Made by a program: the position numbers and the translations under genes. From Lachnospiraceae bacterium (lineage in GTDB: Bacteria > Bacillota > Clostridia > Lachnospirales > Lachnospiraceae): 50,093 bases of DNA. Below, in pieces: positions 27,895 through 35,852 of the stretch. The notes beneath the pieces are model-generated. The model ran no database searches, had not been told where the DNA came from, and saw nothing but the letters and a program-made list of their open reading frames with translations. Location of the stretch: NCBI GenBank assembly GCA_015057665.1, contig SVDY01000014.1, positions 1 to 50,093 on the forward strand, written 5' to 3'. Position 1 is the first letter of the stretch. The number at the start of each line of letters is the position of its first letter.

Positions 27895-28530
27895 ATGAAA
27901 AAGGGAATTATTTTTGACATGGACGGTACCATGTTTGACACAGAGAGTATTTATCAAAAAGGCTGGGAGCTGATGGCTCACCGTTACGGTCAGGTATACG
28001 ATCCGGAATTTCAGATTGCGGCCTGTGGAACCACAGGGGAGACAATGATAAGAATTGTGAACGAATACTATCCAGGAATTGACGCAGAGAATTTTATAAA
28101 AGACTGTAGCGAATGGGTGGAGGAACAGGTAAAAATAGAACTTCCAGAGAAGCCGGGACTTCACGAAATTCTTGATTATGTGAAGGAAAAAGAATGGAAG
28201 ATGGCTGTTGCCAGCGGCAGCAAAAAGGAGATTATTCTTCATAACCTGAAAAAAGCAGGAATTTCTGACTTGTTTGATGCGGTAGCTAGCGGATACGAAG
28301 TGGAGAACGGGAAACCGGCTCCGGATGTATTCTTACTTGCAGCGGCACGTCTGAATCTGGAACCGGGCGAATGTTATGTCATCGAAGATGGAGCAAATGG
28401 GGTAAGAGCAGCGGTGGCAGCAGGCTGTGATACCATTATGGTGCCGGATATAATCAAACCGGATGATGAGATGAGAAACATCAGCCTGGCTGTCTGTGAC
28501 AGCCTGCTTGATGTAATGAAGATATTTTAA
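27895..28530 (+). CDS. HAD-superfamily phosphatase (beta-phosphoglucomutase-like)
   Basis: The 211-residue protein carries motif I FDMDGTMFDTE (two Asp), an alpha-helical cap, motif II ASGSKKE, motif III lysine in ENGKPAPDVFL and motif IV VIEDGANGVRAAVAAG. This combination fits the beta-phosphoglucomutase/YqaB-YniC subgroup. It is the third of four HAD phosphatases in the window. The frame starts at ATG 27895; the preceding 130 bp carry divergent promoter space shared with the MATE gene. Substrate is not predictable. Confidence 0.87.
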   Translation: MKKGIIFDMDGTMFDTESIYQKGWELMAHRYGQVYDPEFQIAACGTTGETMIRIVNEYYPGIDAENFIKDCSEWVEEQVKIELPEKPGLHEILDYVKEKEWKMAVASGSKKEIILHNLKKAGISDLFDAVASGYEVENGKPAPDVFLLAAARLNLEPGECYVIEDGANGVRAAVAAGCDTIMVPDIIKPDDEMRNISLAVCDSLLDVMKIF

Positions 28531-28643
28531 GAAGTATTTTGGATTATATCGAGATAGGATAAAAATCCTCAGACAAGTCTTCCTAAATGAAATTTGACTT
28601 TGTAATGATAGGGTTGGAAAATTCTGATATTTTTCTAAATTGG

Positions 28644-28672
28644 TTGAAGTGTGCAGATATTTAAGGTAAAAT
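28644..28672 (+). promoter_or_regulatory. Promoter of the dockerin protein gene
   Basis: TTGAAG (28644-28649) and TAAAAT (28667-28672), 17 bp apart, lie 36 bp upstream of the start codon. Confidence 0.6.
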
Positions 28673-28707
28673 GCAAAATAAGAGAAATATTCTATGGAGG
28701 TTACAAA

Positions 28708-30558
28708 ATGATAAAAAAGCATTTGAAGAAGATTATTGCAGTTAGTTTAACGGCTGCTATGATTTGTCCATTCTTTATGAATATAGATAGTTTTGCAAGT
28801 GACAAAGTAGTTGATTCTTTTTATATTTTAGATGAAGATGGAACTCCTGTTGTAGTTGATGTGACACAAAAGGATTTGGAACAGGAAGCCGGGAAAAGAC
28901 ATATTTATTCCGTTAATGCCAGTAGTGTGAATGAGGAAGAAGAGACAACATTTTTGACAGAAGAAACTGCAACATCAACAACAGAAGAAACGGAAACACC
29001 ACCGATAGATGAGAATCTGATCGGCATCGTACGTTTTAACAGAGGGAAAAGCACGATTGATTTTGTGGATCGGGATACAGGGAGAAAGAGTTATATAAGT
29101 CCCCGAATTGCAGCAGATGCAGCATTTATCCGTATGGAAGAAGACGGAGTTCTCTGTAAGGTCGGCGGAGTAACAATGAAAGTTGCTCTGGAAGATGTGG
29201 ATTCTATCACGAGTTATGAAGGTCAGATTGTGAATCGATATTATATCACCAATGGTTATCTGATTCATGCTTATGGATATTATGACGGGAATACTCTTGA
29301 TTCTGCTACTACAAGAGTCGGTTATAAACCGGATTATCTCTCCATTGGATATACATATTACAGCTATGACGGGCATTATTTTTATGACACTTTTGAAAAA
29401 ATGATCGAAGATTATAGAAATAATACATATGTCAATTCTGTAAATTATGAGACTCCGTATTACAACTATTATCAGTATCTTCCGTATCGTACAAAGGCTG
29501 TATTTACAGGGGCAGATTATGACGCTTATATTGAAAAAATGAAGCCCAATGTAGAGTCAGCTTTAAAAAATACAGGGGATGATTTCGTAAATACACAGGA
29601 AATTTATACTATCAATTCTCTGCTGATGCTTGGAATCTCCATCAACGAAACAGGTTGGGGAACCAGTCCTCTTGCACTTACAAAAAATAATCTGTTCGGA
29701 TTAAATGCCGTTGACGGTGATGCTTATGAAAATGCAGATACATATCCATCCGCAGGAGACTGCATTAAGTACTATGCTTATGTGTGGATGCAGAACAGGT
29801 ATTTAAGTGGTGCAAACTTCCGTTATGGCGGAGCTCATCTGGGTGACAAGAGCAGCGGTATTAATGTTGCCTATGCATCGGATCCATATTGGGGAGAAAA
29901 AGGAGCATCCAGAGGCTATTACTATGACACGGAAAAAGAAGACTATGGACGTTACACCATTGGAATTGCCACATCCGGCATAATTAAATTCCATAAAGAA
30001 GCTGACGCCGCAAGCAAGGTAATCTATACATCTGAAAATGGAGCAGGCGGCGATTTATTCCATTTTCCTGTGGCAATTCTGGAGACCGTGACAGGAGACG
30101 ATGGCAATACCTATTATAAAGTTGTCTCTGACATGGCATTAAATGAGGAACGGACAGCCAGGGATGTGGAGGCTCAGTATATGCCTTCCAGAGACTATGT
30201 GTATGTAAGAGCAGAAGATGTCCGGATTGTATTTGAAGGGTCCGGTGAGGGAATTGATCTTACAGATCCGGAGAAAGTAGAGAATTTAAAACCGGATTTC
30301 AATCCGGTGACACCGCCGACAACGGAAGAAGAACCGGTGACACCACCGACAACAGAAGAACCTGAACCGGATGTTTTAATAGGAGATGTCAATGGAGATG
30401 GTAAGGTAAATTCCAAAGATGCGGTGGCTATTCTTCGATATATTATTAAACTTTCAAATGAACAATTTGATATTCTTGCAGCGGATGTAAATGAAAATGG
30501 CAAAGTAGATAGCAGGGATGCTGTTCAGATACTGAGAAAATTGATAGGTTTACAATAG
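28708..30558 (+). CDS. Secreted glucosaminidase-like protein with C-terminal type I dockerin
   Basis: The 616-residue protein begins with a signal peptide (cleavage about 31, after SFAS). A Ser/Thr/Glu-rich stretch is followed by an uncharacterised region (about 100-270). A glucosaminidase (GH73-type peptidoglycan hydrolase) domain comes next (about 290-430; INETGWGTSPLALTKNNLFG with the expected catalytic Glu). Then comes a region resembling SH3, a Pro/Thr linker (PVTPPTTEE twice) and a dockerin. The dockerin (about 557-616) has two calcium-binding repeats, DVNGDGKVNSKDAVAILR and DVNENGKVDSRDAVQILR. ATG 28708 has GGAGG. A dockerin normally docks the protein to a cohesin scaffold; none is seen here. 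Confidence 0.88.
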   Translation: MIKKHLKKIIAVSLTAAMICPFFMNIDSFASDKVVDSFYILDEDGTPVVVDVTQKDLEQEAGKRHIYSVNASSVNEEEETTFLTEETATSTTEETETPPIDENLIGIVRFNRGKSTIDFVDRDTGRKSYISPRIAADAAFIRMEEDGVLCKVGGVTMKVALEDVDSITSYEGQIVNRYYITNGYLIHAYGYYDGNTLDSATTRVGYKPDYLSIGYTYYSYDGHYFYDTFEKMIEDYRNNTYVNSVNYETPYYNYYQYLPYRTKAVFTGADYDAYIEKMKPNVESALKNTGDDFVNTQEIYTINSLLMLGISINETGWGTSPLALTKNNLFGLNAVDGDAYENADTYPSAGDCIKYYAYVWMQNRYLSGANFRYGGAHLGDKSSGINVAYASDPYWGEKGASRGYYYDTEKEDYGRYTIGIATSGIIKFHKEADAASKVIYTSENGAGGDLFHFPVAILETVTGDDGNTYYKVVSDMALNEERTARDVEAQYMPSRDYVYVRAEDVRIVFEGSGEGIDLTDPEKVENLKPDFNPVTPPTTEEEPVTPPTTEEPEPDVLIGDVNGDGKVNSKDAVAILRYIIKLSNEQFDILAADVNENGKVDSRDAVQILRKLIGLQ

Positions 30559-30578
30559 TGTAGTTATATAGATCCGAT

Positions 30579-30619
30579 GAAAATGGCATAGAAGGTTATA
30601 CTTCTTATGCCATTTTTTG
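30579..30619 (+). terminator. Intrinsic terminator after the dockerin gene
   Basis: AAAATGGCATA (30580-30590) pairs with TATGCCATTTT, with a T run after the stem. Confidence 0.85.
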
Positions 30620-30647
30620 TATAGTTGTTTGAAAATAAGGAGAAAAC

Positions 30648-31550
30648 ATGAAACTGTCATCTTTTTTTCATTTTGCCTCTTTTGGCATAAAAACTATTTT
30701 GTTTAAGAAGAAAGAACCTATTCTGGGAACCGTAATTATTACAGATAAATGCAATCTGAAATGCAAGCACTGTTCCGTGAACAATATTACAGCCATCGTG
30801 CATCCTTACGAACAGGTAAAAAGAGAAATGCAGACACTCTATGACATGGGTGTTCGGATTCTTTTCTTTTGCGGCGGCGAAACATTTCTCTGGAAAGATG
30901 GGGAAAAGACCGTGAGAGATCTTGTGGTGGAAGCAAAGGAGATGGGCTTTCTTATCGTCAACGTGGTTACCAACGGAACCTATCCCATTGATCTGCCGGA
31001 AGCAGACCTGATTCTGTTAAGTCTTGATGGAGACAGGGAGCACCACAATATGATCCGCGGTGATACTTATAACTTGATTATGGAAAATATTGAAAGAGCT
31101 TCTTCAGACAATATCTGTTTCTACATGGCAATTAATCAGATTAACAAAGATTATGTGAGACACGTCTGTGAAAAAGCCAGAGACATGAAAAATGTAAGAG
31201 CCGTTTCCTTTAATTTCCATACTCCTTATCCGGACACAAAAGAACTGGCGCTGTCTGTTGCGGAGAAAAAGGCTTGCTGTGATGTGATTGTCCGGATGAT
31301 GAAGGAAGGAGCACCGGTCTTTAATCTGAAAAGTGCGTTCCCTTATCTTGTGGAGAATCGTTTTCCAGTGCCGTGTCATCAATGTCTTGTGATCGAAGAC
31401 GGAAAAATCAGCACCTGCGGAAGATGTATTGATGTGCCGGGACTCTGTCAGGAATGCGGCTATTTCTTTGTGGCAGAGTATACCTTGCTCTTTGGCGGCA
31501 ATGTGAAAGTGATTTTTGAGATGCTGATGACCTATTTGAAATATATTTGA
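30648..31550 (+). CDS. Radical SAM protein (MoaA-like) with C-terminal cysteine cluster
   Basis: The 300-residue protein has the radical-SAM motif CNLKCKHC (Cys about 38-45), the GGE motif FFCGGETFLW and later core strands (VTNGTYPIDLP, LISLDGDREHH-like). The C-terminal end has further cysteines (CHQC, CGRC, CQEC, about 240-280), suggesting an auxiliary Fe-S cluster, but it is shorter than a full SPASM domain. It overlaps the next radical-SAM gene by four bases. The substrate is unknown; no small precursor peptide is visible beside it. Confidence 0.85.
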   Translation: MKLSSFFHFASFGIKTILFKKKEPILGTVIITDKCNLKCKHCSVNNITAIVHPYEQVKREMQTLYDMGVRILFFCGGETFLWKDGEKTVRDLVVEAKEMGFLIVNVVTNGTYPIDLPEADLILLSLDGDREHHNMIRGDTYNLIMENIERASSDNICFYMAINQINKDYVRHVCEKARDMKNVRAVSFNFHTPYPDTKELALSVAEKKACCDVIVRMMKEGAPVFNLKSAFPYLVENRFPVPCHQCLVIEDGKISTCGRCIDVPGLCQECGYFFVAEYTLLFGGNVKVIFEMLMTYLKYI

Positions 31551-32998
31551 TTTCCTGTGACTTTAGTCATAAGGTGGTCGAAAGTTTTAGAAATGATTGG
31601 AATCCTAATTTTATGAGTTTTATTACTGATATTACCAGAATGTGGCTGACCCGTTCGACTAAGCCATTTTGTTTTAAAAATGAATATGATGAAAAACTTG
31701 ATTACCTGCAGTGCGAAAACCTTGGTCTTTATATTCACATTCCTTTTTGTAAAAAGATCTGTGCCTTCTGTCCATATTGTAAGACCCTCTATGATCCGGA
31801 AATCTGTGATGCCTATGTGGACGGGCTGATTCAGGAAATCCGCATGGTCGGGGAGCAGTGGAAAATGAGCGGGAATGAAAAGGCAGATGATGCAGCTTAC
31901 ACCAGTTCAGGGAAGGAAAGAGATGGTTCTGCAGATTGCAAAAGGCCGCGGAATGGAAAAGGGAGTTTTGCAGCTTGCCAGAAGCAGAAAGCGTCTGATA
32001 GAAAGCAGGTCACGAGTCTCTATTTTGGCGGTGGTACACCGGCCCTGGCAGCAGACCGAATGAAAGAAATTATCGATGTCGTGTCTGAATATTTCGAAAT
32101 TACAGAGGGAATCGGTCTGGAGCTTCATCCGGAGAATGTGACGGTACCAGTGCTCGAAAAGTTAAAAGAGGCAGGTGTGACCAAAATCAGCATCGGAATT
32201 CAATCTTTTCAGAAGAAATATCAGGACATTCTTGGAAGAACCATGGTGGACGTGGAAACTATGGCAGAAAATCTCAGACAGGTTCCTTTTGAAACCGTGT
32301 CCATGGACTTTATCTTTGCCCTGCCAGGTCAGACTTTGGAGGATTTAAAGTCGGATATTGAGATGGCTTTTTCCCATGGAGCGAATCATATTGCAATCTA
32401 TCCTTTTATCGATTTTACCTTTACAGAGAGTAAGGTGAAAGCCATGGAGAAGAAGGCGAAGAGAAAACTTCTGGATGAGATTACAGAATACTGCCACAGC
32501 AAAGGATATGAGCGCAATTCCATCTGGACATTTTCAAGCGAGAAGAATGCCGGATACTCTTCCATGACAAGGGATAATTTCCTGGGCTTTGGCTGTTCGG
32601 CCACAACCCTTCTGAAAGATCAATTTAAGATCAATACCTTCTCCGTGGAAGAATATATAAAGAGGATCGAGGAAGGAAAACTTCCCACTTCTTTGACCTT
32701 ACGTTTTACTTTAAGACAGAGGATGATTTATTATCTTTTCTGGATTGCCTACAGCACAAGAGTGGACAGCAAAGACTTTGAGAAGTTCTTTGGAGTTCCT
32801 CTTAAAAAGATGTATGGCCTTGAGATGAAACTTTCCGTACTTCTCGGCTTTGCAAGAGAAAAAGATGGCGTATACAAGATGACACCAAAGGGTGCTTTCT
32901 ATTATCACTATTATGAGAATTTCTATACTCTTGCCTATATTGATAAGATGTGGGGGATTATGAGAAAGGAAGCATTCCCGGAGGGGATAGAATTGTAG
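31547..32998 (+). CDS. HemN/HemW-family radical SAM protein
   Basis: The 483-residue protein contains the family motif YIHIPFCKKICAFCPYC (CxxxCxxC), FGGGTPALAA, ELHPENVT, IGIQSFQ and the C-terminal HemW-like domain. Family members act in haem trafficking (HemW), coproporphyrinogen oxidation (HemN) or C-methylation. An extra charged segment of about 45 residues (GNEKADDAAYTSSGKERDG and onward) lies between the cluster motif and GGGTP. The first 50 residues are an N-terminal extension ahead of the usual start. The start TTG 31547 is chosen for the overlap with the upstream gene but has no clear ribosome-binding site; ATG 31613 is an alternative. Confidence 0.85.
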   Translation: MISCDFSHKVVESFRNDWNPNFMSFITDITRMWLTRSTKPFCFKNEYDEKLDYLQCENLGLYIHIPFCKKICAFCPYCKTLYDPEICDAYVDGLIQEIRMVGEQWKMSGNEKADDAAYTSSGKERDGSADCKRPRNGKGSFAACQKQKASDRKQVTSLYFGGGTPALAADRMKEIIDVVSEYFEITEGIGLELHPENVTVPVLEKLKEAGVTKISIGIQSFQKKYQDILGRTMVDVETMAENLRQVPFETVSMDFIFALPGQTLEDLKSDIEMAFSHGANHIAIYPFIDFTFTESKVKAMEKKAKRKLLDEITEYCHSKGYERNSIWTFSSEKNAGYSSMTRDNFLGFGCSATTLLKDQFKINTFSVEEYIKRIEEGKLPTSLTLRFTLRQRMIYYLFWIAYSTRVDSKDFEKFFGVPLKKMYGLEMKLSVLLGFAREKDGVYKMTPKGAFYYHYYENFYTLAYIDKMWGIMRKEAFPEGIEL

Positions 32999-33012
32999 GA
33001 TTTGACGTACTA

Positions 33013-33299
33013 GGGCGCGGGTATAGGGAAGAAAAAGCGTGAAAAAGACCCGGGGATGAGCAAAATCCTGAGAGAAGTACTGTGGTGCGGGTACAGGGAA
33101 CAAAAGAGTGAGCCAGTACCCAGAAGCAGGCGGCAAAGGCAAGCTTAATGGAGCTTGGCGGGTACAGGGAACAAAAGAGTGGGCCAGTACCCGGAAGCAG
33201 GAATAAAATGTTGGGCTGGTGCCAGACTTAGTGAGGAAAGTCATGGTACCAGCCCTGACTTTTTGTGAAGGTATCCAAAATGCATTGAAAGTCATGTGA
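33013..33299 (+). repeat. Palindromic repeat cluster A
   Basis: The 590-bp gap between 32999 and 33591 begins with this cluster. Two full units (33089-33121 and 33159-33193) and one degraded unit (from 33019) have arms CGGGTAC / GTACCCG around a conserved loop AGGGAACAAAAGAGTG. The cluster ends with a 91-bp block (33209-33299) that matches 38261-38351 with 11 mismatches and no gap (counted by eye). That block holds a long hairpin (GGGCTGGT/ACCAGCCC) followed by TGACTTTTT. The units are not separated by unique spacers of fixed size, so this is not CRISPR. From 33300 to 33499 I see only a Lys-rich short frame at 33363-33464. Confidence 0.85.
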
Positions 33300-33499
33300 T
33301 AACAAGAAGATTCATGGTACCTGAGTTTGATTGTTCTATCTGTATCCGCTCAGAGCCGGTAGATGAAGAAGAACGAAAGAAGAATTGAATCCAAAGGCAA
33401 AGAAGCGAAGCTTAAGACGAAAAGCAAATCCAAAGGCAAAGAAAATGAGCCAGAAGAAGAATAGGCGTTAAAGAAAACCAGGAAAGACAGAATGAATTG

Positions 33500-33569
33500 T
33501 CAGAAAATTATTGACAAACAATAATTTTCTGATATAGTAAAAGTATAAAATTATCGAAAAACGATAATT
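33500..33569 (+). promoter_or_regulatory. Promoter with two matching inverted-repeat operators
   Basis: TTGACA (33511-33516) and TATAGT (33533-33538) are 16 bp apart. The -35 lies inside a perfect inverted repeat with 14-bp arms around ACAAA (33500-33532; right arm CAATAATTTTCTGA). A second perfect repeat, AATTATCG-AAAAA-CGATAATT, lies at 33549-33569. Both share the pattern AATTATYG-N5-CRATAATT, and their centres are 43 bp apart (about four helical turns), so one dimeric protein can be expected to bind both. Confidence 0.8.
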
Positions 33570-33591
33570 AGTGATTGAAAGGAGTGATAGT

Positions 33592-34491
33592 ATGGCATCA
33601 GCAATTTTTACGTTTCCATTAGAATCTATAGGCGGATTTTTACGTAACATGTCTTTGTCCGGTGCGGCAGGTAACATAGCAGCCAGTATTCTGTATGGAG
33701 GAATCTGTCTTATTCCGGTTCTTGTCTGGTTTATCCTTAAGAAAAAGCAGAAGATGGTGAAATCAGATTATCTTTTGTTTCCTCTAAGTGCCTTGTTGTT
33801 CTATGTTTTGTATTACTCCATCAATCCGGGACTGTTCCATACCAATATTGTGGGAACAGGAGGAATCTATCTGAGCGGACTATTCTATTCAGCGCTGGTT
33901 ACATACGGAGTCATCCGCATTCAGGGTATGGCCGTGAAGGGAAGCAGGAAGACAATCCAGTTTCTTTTAAAATTTTTCCTGTATCTGTTAGCTGTTATTT
34001 TTACAGGTATGGCATTGCTGGAATTTACAGTTTCCCTGCCGGAGGCCATGAAAGCGGCGCAGGATTCTTATGAACAGGCAGCGGCATTTTCAGGGTTAGT
34101 GGGGATGGAGTTATCAGTCCGTCAGGAAATGATTTATGTAACTACTGTATTTGACAGTGTGGTAAGAACAATCCCTTATATACTGGATGTCATCATTATT
34201 TTCAAAGCGCTGGCCCTTGTTAAGGAACTTCAAAAAGACTGGTATTCTAAAGAAAGCGTTAAAGCGGCGGGAGATTTATCAGAGGTAACGGGAAGAACAC
34301 TGGTGATTATTACGGTAATGGGATTTGCTTATAATCTGATTCAGTTTTTTGGAAGAAACAGTGTGGCACACAGTGAAATGAAGATCTCTATCCCGATTTT
34401 ATCTATTGTTTTTCTTTTGGCAGTGCTTCTTCTGGCAAGATATATCAAAGCCAGCCAGGAGCTGAAAGAAGAGAATGACATGTTCATTTAG
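33592..34491 (+). CDS. DUF2975-family membrane protein
   Basis: The 299-residue membrane protein has about six hydrophobic segments; the C-terminal half (VVRTIPYILDVIIIFKALAL to the end ELKEENDMFI) matches the DUF2975 pattern. Members have four or more membrane helices and unknown function; they are almost always paired with a short Cro/C1-type regulator, as here. ATG 33592 has AAGGAG at optimal distance; the upstream GTG at 33571 overlaps the operator region and is less likely. It opens an operon that continues into the HTH gene and three lipoprotein genes. Confidence 0.85.
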   Translation: MASAIFTFPLESIGGFLRNMSLSGAAGNIAASILYGGICLIPVLVWFILKKKQKMVKSDYLLFPLSALLFYVLYYSINPGLFHTNIVGTGGIYLSGLFYSALVTYGVIRIQGMAVKGSRKTIQFLLKFFLYLLAVIFTGMALLEFTVSLPEAMKAAQDSYEQAAAFSGLVGMELSVRQEMIYVTTVFDSVVRTIPYILDVIIIFKALALVKELQKDWYSKESVKAAGDLSEVTGRTLVIITVMGFAYNLIQFFGRNSVAHSEMKISIPILSIVFLLAVLLLARYIKASQELKEENDMFI

Positions 34492-34557
34492 AAAGGCATG
34501 TTCGAAAACAGGTTATTGAAAAGAAAACACATTGTATTATCGGGAGGTGATTGGTCT

Positions 34558-34788
34558 ATGGCAATCAGAATCCATTTGGAAGATGTATTAAGAGAAAGAG
34601 GGATGACATCCAAAGAACTGTGTAAGCTTGTTGGAATCACAGAGGCCAATCTATCTGTTCTTCGAAGCGGAAAGGCCAAGGGTGTCCGGTTTCATACTAT
34701 CAACCGTATCTGCTATTATCTGCAGTGCGATGTGGGGGACATATTAAAATTTGACGGCAATCTGGAGGAGGACGAAGATGATGTATAG
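34558..34788 (+). CDS. Cro/C1-type HTH regulator (YozG-like)
   Basis: The 76-residue DNA-binding protein consists of one helix-turn-helix domain: LEDVLRERGMTSKELCKLVGITEANLSVLRSGKAKGVRF, with recognition helix ANLSVLRSGK. This type accompanies DUF2975 genes. Start ATG 34558 follows GGGAGGTGAT. Its 3' end overlaps the first lipoprotein gene (GATGATGTATAG). It is the likely ligand of the two operators at 33500-33569 (inference), giving an autoregulated operon. Confidence 0.88.
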   Translation: MAIRIHLEDVLRERGMTSKELCKLVGITEANLSVLRSGKAKGVRFHTINRICYYLQCDVGDILKFDGNLEEDEDDV

Positions 34789-35749
34789 GATGGACAGGAA
34801 AAAAGAAAAAAAGACGACAAGATGTATCAGCAGGACTGCTGGCACATTCATAAAAAATAGATGTAAAAAAAGAATCCTTTGTGCATGTGTTCTGCTTTTA
34901 TCCATGATGGCCGGCTGTTCTCTGGCAGCAGAGGAAGGCAGCGGAGCTCAGTCTAAAGATCAGCTTATAGGCGGCATGATTACAAGAGAATATGTGGAGA
35001 AAACATATGCTCAGAGTGAATGGGATGGAGAACGGATCGAATCATTGACATTTGACGGAATAGATGGATATTACGTAGTGTATTCAATCTATGAGGCAGA
35101 GAACGGCCAGCCGGTTTTTTCAACGGCTGCATCAGAGGGGCTTGACTGTATGCCTCATTACAAAACGGTGAATCAGAGCCAGAGTGTGGAACTTACTATA
35201 AATGCTTACGTTCTCCCGGAAGAAGGACTTGAGAATACCTATTATCTCAATCCAATCTACATGACAAATGACGGTAAGATCTATACATCCGCAGGCAACA
35301 GTGCCTCAGCACCTCTTGAAAATGGTGTATCTACGGGCTGGAATATAAATGAGGTGGAAAAGATTAAAGGAATCAGCAGCATCAGCGAAATAGATGTAAA
35401 TGTGGCGGTTACTTTTTCCGGAGCCAGTGAACCGGTGAAGATTCAGGTTCTTCATATGGATAAAGAGTATCAACAAATCAAAGCAGAAGAATTCTTGCCT
35501 GGCCAGATGCCAAAAGTGATAGAAGCAGAAGCTGGGACAGAGTACATGGTATTTGTGACGGAACAAAAGACAGCATCCGGTGAGACTATGGTAAATCGTG
35601 ATGTCTGCTCCTGGGATGGAGAGACGACATACAGTGATGAAGAGTTTCCGGACAAGACAGGAAAAAATGCCAGTCTTCATTTTACAGACTGTTCAGAAGG
35701 AAAAGGCTTTCTTTTAAAACAACCCCTATGGGTAATATGGGGAGAATAG
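34778..35749 (+). CDS. Lipoprotein of a tandem family, paralogue 1
   Basis: This 323-residue protein has an unusually long, basic N-region, then a hydrophobic stretch and lipobox MAGC (about residue 46, followed by SLAAEE). No known domain is recognised. It shares with the next two genes the segments KDQLIGGMITREYVEKT, YYLNPIYMTNDGKIY and a C-terminal RDVCSWDGE. The body is predicted to be beta-rich and extracytoplasmic. Alternative starts are ATG 34781 and 34790. The stop of the HTH gene overlaps the start, so translation is coupled. Confidence 0.82.
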   Translation: MMYRMDRKKEKKTTRCISRTAGTFIKNRCKKRILCACVLLLSMMAGCSLAAEEGSGAQSKDQLIGGMITREYVEKTYAQSEWDGERIESLTFDGIDGYYVVYSIYEAENGQPVFSTAASEGLDCMPHYKTVNQSQSVELTINAYVLPEEGLENTYYLNPIYMTNDGKIYTSAGNSASAPLENGVSTGWNINEVEKIKGISSISEIDVNVAVTFSGASEPVKIQVLHMDKEYQQIKAEEFLPGQMPKVIEAEAGTEYMVFVTEQKTASGETMVNRDVCSWDGETTYSDEEFPDKTGKNASLHFTDCSEGKGFLLKQPLWVIWGE

Positions 35750-35852
35750 CGAGCAGAAAGAGAACACAGACGTTTGGAGCGAGCAGAAAGAGAACGAAAG
35801 CAATTGGAACAGGCGGAAAAAGATGCAGGCGTTTGGAACAGGAGGAATGATG

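Noticed and set aside
30648..32998. RiPP biosynthesis locus
   Set aside because: Two radical-SAM genes are present, but no short precursor frame, protease or exporter dedicated to it is adjacent.
32711..33295. Minus-strand frame over repeat cluster A, and similar frames over cluster B (37523-38337)
   Set aside because: Their repeated LLFPVP/GYWLTL motifs are translations of the palindromic repeat, not conserved protein.
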